Shown in pieces: positions 11,894 through 20,172 of a stretch of DNA of 25,094 nt. The translations under genes and the position numbers were made by a program. The stretch is from Rhizophagus sp. LPA8_4_AMF. Lineage: Eukaryota > Glomeromycota > Glomeromycetes > Glomerales > Glomeraceae. Every line of letters begins with the position of its first letter. Position 1 is the stretch's first letter. The notes beneath the pieces were generated by a model. That model was not told the origin of the DNA and ran no database searches. It was given only the letters and a program-made list of their open reading frames with translations. Location of the stretch: NCBI GenBank assembly GCA_021464525.1, contig JADRCO010000877.1, forward strand, positions 1 to 25,094, read 5' to 3'.

Positions 11894-12085
11894 TTATAAG
11901 TTGTCAAGGACTTCTTTTAAATCAAGTATATTCTCCATTTCTTTTCTTGAAAAGCACTCGTCTTTAAAAGTTTCTAGAATATTTGAGCAAGTTTGGTGAT
12001 AGTCTGGTAACAAATAACCCAATGAACTCACGTTAGGAATAAGCCATCTTGTTAGAATTACGTCCAAATTAAATATCATAATCTA
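11894..12085 (-). pseudogene. Decayed copy of the last exon of the kinase/TPR gene
   Basis: The minus-strand translation matches the last exon of the kinase gene at 3418-3612. GYLLPDY, ETFKDE, FSRK, MEN and LDL or LDF motifs appear in the same order and end at the same stop. The splice-acceptor side is recognisable (TATAGCAAATAGATTATG against CATAGCAAATGGATTATG), but the Met codon is mutated and the N-terminal frame is shifted. No preceding exons were found within a kilobase upstream, so this is an isolated relic. It shows that the orphan C-terminal domain belongs to a duplicated family. Confidence 0.75.
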
Positions 12086-12826
12086 TTTGCTATATATGTA
12101 TAAAGAGAACGTACTCCCTCGCTACCCAATAATATTTTACTTATTATAAGTCAGGCTGGTGCAGAGTATGCAGAGTAACCAATTTTTATAATAATTCATT
12201 GTCAATGCAGCACCATTTTTTACTTATTGAATTCTCAGATAAACTTTTACATTTATTAATTAACTTTCCAAGCTAATCTTTTAGTTATTTCACTTACGCA
12301 CCAAACATTATATTTATCTATTGAGTTTCCACTTATCGATAAAAAAATTTACATATGATGATATACGCAATTAACACCAAATAGAAGCCTTTATGAATGA
12401 TGTCAAAGTTTGGTAGACCAGAATTAATCATCTTTGTACCTGTACCTGTATACCAATGTAAAATTACAGGAAACTAATATCTTTAATCGTCTCAAAAAAA
12501 AATTAAAGAGCTAGGAAATGAATGAAAGCAATAAATGGTTTCATGAATTGAAACTACTGTACAACATAATAAATTTAGCAAAATTTTGCAATTAAAATAA
12601 GTTTTAAACGATTTATTGATTAAATTTTTTATATTGGTACCTTAAAATTATAGCCTACTTGACTTGTTTCTTCCATATTTTTATATATTTATTGTAAGAA
12701 AAATATTAGTAAAATTACATTCAAAATTCATTTACCCATAATAACGTGCATTGTATTTCGTGGCACCATCACTGTAAATTCTGACCGCTGATCAGTTTGA
12801 CTTTATTCCTGAATTTGAATAGGAGT
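12086..12826. other. AT-rich spacer containing one dispersed repeat copy
   Basis: The only supported feature inside is the dispersed repeat at 12412-12580. The rest has no gene-like frame. Confidence 0.5.
12412..12580. repeat. Dispersed repeat, copy C
   Basis: This is the counterpart of 1934-2083, in the same orientation. The best conserved block is TTTAATCGTCTCAAAAAAA followed by ATTAAAGAGCTAGG. It retains AAACTAATATCTTTAATCG, which copy B has lost but the diverged copy near 1165-1250 keeps as AAATTAATATCCTTCATCG. Confidence 0.75.
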
Positions 12827-12841
12827 AATAGATTTTATTAG
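12827..12841. repeat. Left target-site duplication of the retroposed element
   Basis: AATAGATTTTATTAG, identical to 13267-13281. The first few bases of the right copy could also belong to the A-rich tail, so the true duplication is 12-15 bases. Confidence 0.8.
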
Positions 12842-13266
12842 ATGGATAGGAAAGTTTCTACAAAATCCAAGAAACCGGACCGACCTTCAAGTGATGGACA
12901 AAGGGCTCTGGCGACAGAGCTTATGGCCGTCCTTTGAAGATTCCTCTGACCAGTTCGGCGCGAGCTGAACGGAGGTTCCGATGAACCTGAAACATTGTCG
13001 TGCAGAAAGGAAGCGTAAGACTCACACTAACGATATTCTTTTACGTAGGAGTAGGTGTGTCTCGGGGGGTTAGTTAGTGGGTTTTAAAGACGGTCATGCT
13101 ACGTCTTGGGTAAAGGAGTAGGCGAGACGACTGCTCTCCCAGTGCCTGAGCGGTTGAGTTTTACTTAGCAATAGAAATTTTATAGTACTCTTTGTAATTG
13201 TGCTTGTTTCTGGCTCTATGTATCCCCGGTTCTTGTCTTTATTAATAAAATTAAAATAAATAAATA
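12842..13266 (+). mobile_element. Retroposed SINE-like or 5'-truncated LINE element
   Basis: The element is bounded by a perfect 15-base direct repeat, AATAGATTTTATTAG, at 12827-12841 and 13267-13281. It ends with an A-rich (AAAT)n tail, the pattern left by target-primed reverse transcription of an RNA transcribed on the plus strand. Its body of about 390 bases is much more GC-rich than its surroundings. It contains three consecutive short hairpins (12906-12988). The plus strand opens with a 32-codon frame and otherwise has stops in all frames, so it is probably non-autonomous or only the tail of a longer element. A tRNA A-box-like word (GCCTGAGCGGTTGAG, near 13144) is present but badly placed for a classic tRNA-derived SINE. 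Confidence 0.75.
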
Positions 13267-13281
13267 AATAGATTTTATTAG
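13267..13281. repeat. Right target-site duplication of the retroposed element
   Basis: AATAGATTTTATTAG, identical to the left copy, placed directly after the (AAAT)n tail. Confidence 0.8.
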
Positions 13282-13700
13282 GTGAACGTGTCGATGATTT
13301 ATTTGAAAAGTAACTTACAACGAAGTTTCTAATAATAATGTTAGAGAATGTTTGTGCAATCTTCTGAGATATTAATAAAAAGTAAAAAATTGAAGGTTTA
13401 TATAAAAATATAAAATAAAATATCTTTCTTCTAACCAAATTACGGAGGATCTGATGCTAAAAAAATACCTAGCAAAGATTTGAGTTAATTGAACCTTTTA
13501 ACCTCTTGAGGTGATTTTTTTAACATAGTAATTTGATTATTTTTTATTTTATTTTTAGTTTTTTAAGAATAAAGGTTCTTCTTTTATAATAAAAATAATT
13601 TTATTATTCCTAAAAATCAATTATTGAAGTATAAAAATAGTCGAAACAAACAAAAAAATAATAAAAATAAATAAGTATAAGCCATTAATAATAACTTTTT
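13282..13700. other. AT-rich spacer, nothing recognised
   Basis: No supported gene. A minus-strand frame at 13094-13438 crosses the retroposed element's boundary and its target-site duplication, so it is not a native gene. Confidence 0.5.
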
Positions 13701-13704
13701 ATTA

Positions 13705-13875
13705 AAGCAAATTTTCTTGAAACAATTGAATAAATTTTGTGATAATCTGGTAACAAATAACTAAATAAACACGCTGGGGTTGTTCCAATTCCGTATGCAA
13801 GCTTTCAGCTTATATTCAATCCAACTCAATCCTTCAAGTTTTAATACATCTTTACGTCCATTTAAGCTCTTTTAT
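13705..13875 (-). pseudogene. Second decayed copy of the kinase gene's C-terminal exons
   Basis: Two blocks match the kinase gene in the right order. GATAATCTGGTAACAAATAA near 13741 corresponds to the last exon around 3521-3540. The stretch from about 13808 (TATATTCAATCCAAC, then CTTCAAGTTTTAA and ACATCTT) corresponds to the second-last exon near 3754-3792. The intron and most of the last exon between them are lost or scrambled. It is older than the copy at 11894-12085 and has no coding potential. Confidence 0.7.
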
Positions 13876-14697
13876 TAGATTCCTAATATTAAATGCTTAA
13901 TGCTGTAAATGTTAATATTTAAGTAAATAAAAGATTATTTTCGTTTAATTTTTTAAGATGAGCTGAAATTTACATGTATTTGGTTGACTGTAGCTCATTC
14001 TCATTTCATAAGACTTGGAAAATAACTTATTTACTACATTGAAGAGTTTTGTATTGCCATTTGGATGGCATCAGTTCATCAATCTATTGATCTTACTGGT
14101 TAAGGAATAAAAGAGACGCACGGAGTTTAATATTTTATTTTTATTTCTCAAGGTGAACAAAGTTACAAAAACGAGTTTATTATCGTAGTATAGAAAACAG
14201 CTACTATTTTTTTCCTATTATGTATGGTTTGTGCGTTGTAACATAAAATATTTTTTAATAAAAAAGGCATAACTTCTATAAAGTAGCCGATGAAAGATCA
14301 TCAAAACACTTGCCAGGTATACTCTTTTTTGGTTAGATTTTACTAGACGAATTTGGAATAAAAATGGTCGTAAAATTATATTAATCTATTATTAATCTAT
14401 TATTAATCTATTTACGAATACCTAATCCTACTCCTACTCCTATTCCTAATCGTATTCCTAATTGATTTGGTAATAGAGTAGCGACCCGCCCTCCCTCCTT
14501 TGCGAATTCGTGTCTTATTTATATTTAAAAAAAAAATTAAATTAAAATAAAAAAGTAAAAATTAAAAAGATAAGATTGTATACCTGTGACGTCTTTTATG
14601 AGGATTTTTACGCAATGTTTGATTACGCAGATCACTTGGATGTTTATATTAGGGAAAAATAGAATTTTATGATCAAAACATGATACAATGGAGCTCT
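13876..14697. other. AT-rich spacer with a small minisatellite
   Basis: No gene was supported. At 14381-14412 a TTAATCTATTA unit occurs three times. At 14421-14462 a six-base CCTAAT/CCTACT/CCTATT unit occurs about seven times with variants. A patch of GACCCGCCCTCCCTCC follows near 14484, then an A-rich run, which may be another retroposed tail without visible target duplication. Confidence 0.5.
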
Positions 14698-15047
14698 CTC
14701 ACATGAGATACGTACATAATATTTTCTGAATATCTCACGCGTAAAGAACTTTTCGCGTTTGACCTTTATTTTCGCACTTCTTTAACAACATAACGTAAAT
14801 TATGTAATTCTTTCATAAATAATTATTTACGCGAAAATAACTTATACAGAAAAGCGAAAACAAAAATTCGCATACATAGGATACTCACATGGGAAACGTA
14901 TGTTAGATGAATATCTCATGCGTAAGAACTTTTCAAGTTTGACCTTTATTCGTTCGCACTTCTTTAATAATTAATAACATAACGTAAATTATGTAAATAA
15001 TGTGTAACTTTTTCATAATTATTTATGTGAAAATAACTTTATACAGT
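14698..15047. repeat. Tandem duplication, two diverged copies, offset 186
   Basis: Copies run 14698-14850 and 14884-15047. Shared blocks in order are CTCACATG, GAATATCTCA, GCGTAA, GAACTTTTC, GTTTGACCTTTATT, CGCACTTCTTTAA, AACATAACGTAAATTATGTA, TTTCATAA, AATTATTTA and GAAAATAACTT. The inner AACATAACGTAAATTATGTAA is nearly palindromic around ACGTAAATTATGT. Indels separate the copies. No coding capacity was seen. Confidence 0.8.
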
Positions 15048-15324
15048 ATATTTCTTTTTTATAAAATAAAAAAACAAATCATTACAGTTATTTAATTTAG
15101 TCTTAAGAAAAAAAGTGAATAGTACAAAATATTATCGTTTGGCCTGAAAAAGGACAAATAAAGTTTGTAGATAGATTTAGAAATTTTTAGCTTGAGAAAA
15201 AAAAGAAAAAATTTTACGTGTATTTTATGTATATTTTTAAGATTAAAAAAAAAAAAAAAACTGAAAATAAAAAAAGTTCCCAAATCTTTACTTCTTTTAT
15301 TTTTTAAATCAAAAAAAAGAGAAA

Positions 15325-16365
15325 ATGCCCATAAAACTTATAACCTTTCACTATGTTCATGATTCTACCAAATGTTTAGCTAACAAGACAAACTCAATGT
15401 GTCCGTATTTTTTCATGACTGGACCTGCAGAGACCGGTAAGCCCTATATCATAAATTTAATTGTAAATATACTTCACAACAAATGATCAAACTTTCTATT
15501 ACCGGTACATTTAATCAAAATTTTAAAAACACGCTGTAAAGTGGAAAAAAAGCATATATAATCACTTATTAAAAAGTTAAATTAATTGAAAATGAAAATA
15601 ACACGCAGGCGTCTTCATGCAAAATTTCAGAGGAAAAATGATCCACATAGAACTAGTGCCCATCATATCGACACAAGGAGGCTTCTATACATACACCCTC
15701 ACAAACACAGTTTTAAAGATTTGTCTAAAGAAGCAGACACAATAATTAATGAAGAGATCCCAATGGTTTCTACTATCTACTTGGGTTTATATCTGAATTA
15801 TTTGCAAGAATTCACAATGACTCTATCACCTTTGGTGGTATTAATATAATCATAGTAGGAGATTTCGCTCAGCTCTCCCCATCACTGGTCAACCTGTCTT
15901 CAACGCTACTTGGACCCTGTTCTATCTGTTATTCCTAAAATCTCCTCAACATCAACATGGTAACATAACACTCTGCCAGCTTTTAGAAGAAATAATATCT
16001 CCTCACAGATAAGAACAATGCTATTCACATTTCACATTCCAAACCACAATCAACACATCCTTTAATACTATCACCCACATCATTGGATTTAAAGAAACCG
16101 CCCAACAAATAAACACACTTATCTATTACTTGCCTCCTATACCCTCCGACTAGCTCCCACTAGCACAAAACTGCTTTGCACTCACCACTCACAAAGACCC
16201 AAGGATTGATCCTAAAGAAGATCACTCTCGCATCAGACAGCAACATTTCTCCTCAGGTCAAGTATACATCACCCTCAGTAGGTATCCCATGTGGGATAAT
16301 GTAGTACATCATCTCGATAGGTCAGTGTTTATAATTGACCTTAACCTAACGTTACCCATAAGTAC
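15325..16365 (+). pseudogene. Pif1-like DNA helicase pseudogene
   Basis: The remains of a Pif1/Helitron-type superfamily 1 helicase can be followed across several frames. Near 15405-15475 is a damaged Walker A, FFMTGPAETGKPYIINLI (family form GPGGTGKS). At about 15736-15775 is EADTIINEEIPMVS, for the Walker B DEISMVS. After a frameshift near 15800 comes FARIHND, then FGGINIIIVGDFAQLSP (motif III, GDFxQLPP). After another comes ITGQPVFNATWTLFY, then CQLLEEI. Near 16175-16260 is TKTQGLILKKI, and after a further frameshift GQVYITLSRYPMWDN and LDRSVFII (motif VI region). At least three frameshifts, internal stops and the mutated P-loop make it non-functional. Pif1 helicases unwind DNA during replication and telomere maintenance and power rolling-circle Helitrons. 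I could not see Helitron ends or a Rep domain, so origin from a Helitron or from the multicopy Pif1-like genes of these fungi is open. Confidence 0.85.
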
Positions 16366-16696
16366 TGGGGATCGCATACCATCACCACCACCAACCTCAC
16401 ATGATATTTTTACATATAATATTTATACAGGAATATGATCATTATAAGATAATAAAACCGGGTGTGTATTTTATTAAATTCAATAAATAAATCTGTTTAT
16501 TTTTATCGAATTATATTACCTGGAAGTAAAAGAAGTAAAAAAGAATTCTTTTTACAGTTTATGAGAACACAAGAATAAAAGATAAGAAAAACAGATTATC
16601 ACATCACTAGCCCCTTGTACCACAAATCAAACCCACGAAACAGTAGTACGGTGGCTACTCAGTATAAAGTACTGGCTAGATATTTTATAATATTTA
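16366..16696. other. Spacer between helicase pseudogene and MITE
   Basis: No gene was supported. The start continues the helicase pseudogene's tail (a CATCACCACCACCAACC stretch). The rest is AT-rich. Confidence 0.45.
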
Positions 16697-16698
16697 TA

Positions 16699-16895
16699 CA
16701 GTGACACCTCTATAAGTGCACTTTCTATAAGTGCACGCACTATATAAATTCTCTGTAAGTGCACGGTGGGCCTGGTCCAAACTTATAAGAGCTCTTAATA
16801 TTTTACTCTCTATAAATGCACACCCTCTCTAAGTACACATTCTACTATTTTTTTACTATGGTCCCAAGGGGGGTGCACTTAGAGAGGTGTCACTG
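16699..16895. mobile_element. Pogo/Tc1-mariner-type MITE, 197 bases
   Basis: The element has terminal inverted repeats of 23 bases with one mismatch: CAGTGACACCTCTATAAGTG at the left and, reading in from the right, CAGTGACACCTCTCTAAGTG. It is flanked by TA on both sides (16697-16698 and 16896-16897), the target duplication expected of this superfamily. The interior has no reading frame. The left two thirds contain five direct copies of a CTMTAAGTGCAC-like word and the right end carries one inverted copy, which could be transposase-binding sites. It would depend on a transposase made elsewhere. The superfamily is inferred from the TA duplication and the CAGTG ends. Confidence 0.88.
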
Positions 16896-16897
16896 TA

Positions 16898-17286
16898 CTT
16901 ATAATTTTATCTTATATGTAAATCACATGTTAATTTGACACGTGCCCGATTAACAGTTTAGCACAAGTTGTTTCAGCATCTATATAACATTTTCACCTGA
17001 TTATTTGCCCAATTAGAAATTCTAGTATTCAACTATTCATATATGTGAGACTATGATTATTTATTATAAAAATTAATTAAACAGATTTTCTTATAAGTGA
17101 TTCAAATAGCTCTGAATAGTTAAATTAAACTAAACTATTATATAAAAATTTTTTACTAACTACAATTACAATAATAAACTATTTATAATAATAAAACAAC
17201 AAAATGAAAAGAATTATGCAATAATAATAATAATTATTATAATTATATTTTATAATAAATAAATAAATTAATTAATTAATTAAATA
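16898..17286. other. 3' flank of the intersectin-like gene
   Basis: AT-rich DNA downstream of the minus-strand stop at 17287-17289. It includes a (TAA)n/(TTAA)n low-complexity stretch at about 17220-17290 that can fold on itself and probably forms the 3' untranslated region. I did not find a convincing AATAAA signal. Confidence 0.4.
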
Positions 17287-20172
17287 TTAAAATGGTTTAT
17301 AATTTAAATATACAGATATAGATCCGAATGGTCTTCCTGGTGCAACATCTTGTAATTGTAATTTAATTTTATCGGTTTCATTTCCTGCATAATGTTCAAG
17401 AAAATGTAATTTTATTTCAGCTTTGCCTAAGTATTCTATAATAAAAAAAAAATTTCATAAAGTTGAATAATAACATTCAATTATAAATTAAATAATAAAA
17501 ATTTTTTAATTTTAATTGCTTACCATCTTCTGAATACTTATTATCATATTGATATACTGATAATTTTAACGTATCTTCCAAAGTTGTAACAGAAAACATT
17601 AAATTCTACAGAAATATGAATTTTTTTTAAAATTAAATTATATAATAAATTTAATAATTTTGTAAACATTTTTTTATAAAATTTTATTAAATACCTGATT
17701 CCAATGAGGAAATATATCATCTTTTACGACTTTGGTTTTGAAGATTTGTCTATTTAATTGTACTTGACAATACGTATTCACGCTATTTTTTTCTTTATAA
17801 TAGAAAATAAAAGTTTTACGAAAATTAAATTTTATAATTAATAAGAATACAAAAAACCAAACACGTAAAACTAACCATTTGCTTCAATTGGTATTACAGC
17901 CTCATATGCTGTTACTTTTAAAGTACCAATACTGTTAGTTGGCGTCAAATTTTCTGTTATATATAAAGATCAAAATAATAATTAATAATAATTTATGTTA
18001 ATTTACAAATACCAATATTTAATACGTGCCTTTTTTTCGTTTTTGATTTTCAACTTCTAGACAATATCCACTTGCAGTTTCTAGTTGATTAACCCACTGC
18101 TGTTTTGCCGAAATACTAATTGCTTTCAGATTGATAACATCCCCGATATGAAAAATCTGAAATGTTTCACCTACAAAGTCCATAAAATCCAAAGATTATT
18201 AAAAAGAATATCAAGTAGAAAGAATGAAATTTCCATAATAATACGAAAAAAAAGCTAACCTTGACCACTTTTTACAACTATTTCATTCAATAGTATTGGC
18301 TATAACAAAAAAAAAAAAAAAAAAAAATTTCACAAATTAATATAATTATATAGGATAAGAACAAGATAATAATAATTAATATTTATGATCTTACCGGTTT
18401 ATATAATGCATATTGATATCCTTTTGCAACTGATTTTTTATTATGTTGTGTAAGTAATAATAGATCATTAAATAAATAACCATATAAATTTCTTCCACTC
18501 TTTGCTTTTTTAAGTGCTCCTTCAAGAATAAATTGTCTTTTTCCAACGGATCGAGTTGTACTCGTTAAATCCAATTTCTTTATAAAATAAATAAATTTTA
18601 ATTAGTTATCAATTCCATTAAAAAAAGAATATAAGATAATAATTATGATCACCTCTTCTAGATCTTCAAGATCCACTAATTTTGAGATTTCTGTTAATTT
18701 AAGTTCATTTTCTTGTTCGCGTGCTGCCTCATTGGAAGACTCCAAAATAGCTTCGGCTTTATGCAAAGCATTCATTAAATCCTCTTGATCTTCATGATCT
18801 TTAATCGTATAATGTAATATCTAAAAAATAAAGGACAAAAAAAAAAAAAATAATCAACTTAATGGAGAAATTCGTAATGAAAGGAAAACATACAAATTTT
18901 GATACCTGTCGTATAAGTAAAGGATATCTTGTTATTCTCTGCATAGGTTTCAATAAAAAGCTTGATAAATCTAATGATCCGCATTGTGGATCCTGTTGAG
19001 CTTTCTACAATATATTAGTTAACCATATTTAGTAACAAACAATAGTAATAACAACAATAACAATTAATGATTACATAATCATAATAATGAATATTGTTGT
19101 TATATTCGTAAAAAAAAAAAAAAAAATTTTTACCTTGAGAAATTCTGAGAATATTTTATTTATATTACGCTTTTTTTGTAAAAATTTACTTGCATTTAAT
19201 TGTTTACCACAATATATTTTATAACACTTTAAATTATCTGAATGTTTTAAAAGTATATCTCCAACGTTATTAACGAATAACTTATCATCTTTTTGTCTTT
19301 GCTCTAAATCACTTAATATAGCCGTATTACAGAGTAATATATCCTCAATATTTGAGAATATTATGTTTAATTCGTCTTGAGATAAAATATTTTGTAAAGG
19401 TCCATAAAATAATTCAATGATCATTTGAAGATCTCTAAGATAACTTTGTTCAGTTGATATTAATTCATAAATAGCTTCTTGCCTTTTACGTTCTTCTTTT
19501 GATATATTTTTAATCGTTTCAGGATCCATAATACTTGTCCATGTTACAACAGAAGGCCCCTTAAAAAAAAAATTTTAATATATAATAAGCAAAATAGTAT
19601 TTTAGGATATAATTAATAAATTCACAAAAATACAATGAAGAATGTTTGCATACTTGTCCGGGTGACACGGGACTCTCCGGTCTCGAAGGAATTTGTGAAT
19701 TAGGCGGAGATACTCCCAGATGTGTATTATCATGATTTTTATGAGAATCACCTAATTGCATCCAAGGAATAGACATTATTGGACTTGTTCCAAACAATCT
19801 TGTAGGACTCGGACTTCTAGCAACTTCAAGACTCGGTTTTCTAGTTAATTTACCAGGGGTTAATGCATTAATATTAACCTTAAGTGTTGGTTTTTTAAAT
19901 GAACTTGTAGTCGGTGAATTTACACCTTGAATATTGACTTTTGGAATATCAATAGGTAAAATCTTTGTAGTTTTTTTAGACGAAGGTTCAATAATATTTT
20001 CTTGCGTAGTATTATTGTCAATCTCTGTGATATTATGATTTTTAGAAATGGATCCATCTTTACTGGATTCATCCTGACTGGAATTATCTTCATCCGTTTT
20101 ATCTTCACTTCCATCTGACTCATTTGATTCATCTGTACTCGTTTTGTTAAGGACTATGTTGTAAGCCGTCAT
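17287..20172 (-). other. Alternative separate product: DH-PH-C2 RhoGEF half
   Basis: An ATG at 20172-20170 lies 17 bases upstream of the predicted splice acceptor, in the same frame as exon 20153-19654. Starting there gives [16 protein letters not shown], then the acidic Asp/Ser-rich linker, DH, PH and C2. A T-rich stretch precedes the ATG. This would be a free-standing Rho exchange factor if the locus is two genes or has an internal promoter. Confidence 0.35.

Noticed and set aside
12977..13000. Hammerhead-ribozyme-like core CCGATGA...GAAAC in the retroposed element
   Set aside because: The invariant U of CUGANGA is a C, only four bases lie where stem II should be, and the GATGA is already used in a good hairpin.
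13094..13438. Minus-strand 114-residue frame
   Set aside because: It runs across the retroposed element's end and its target-site duplication, so it cannot be one native gene.
14421..14462. CCTAAT/CCTACT hexamers as telomere-like repeats
   Set aside because: The unit varies and is not the fungal CCCTAA; only about seven units occur, inside ordinary intergenic DNA.
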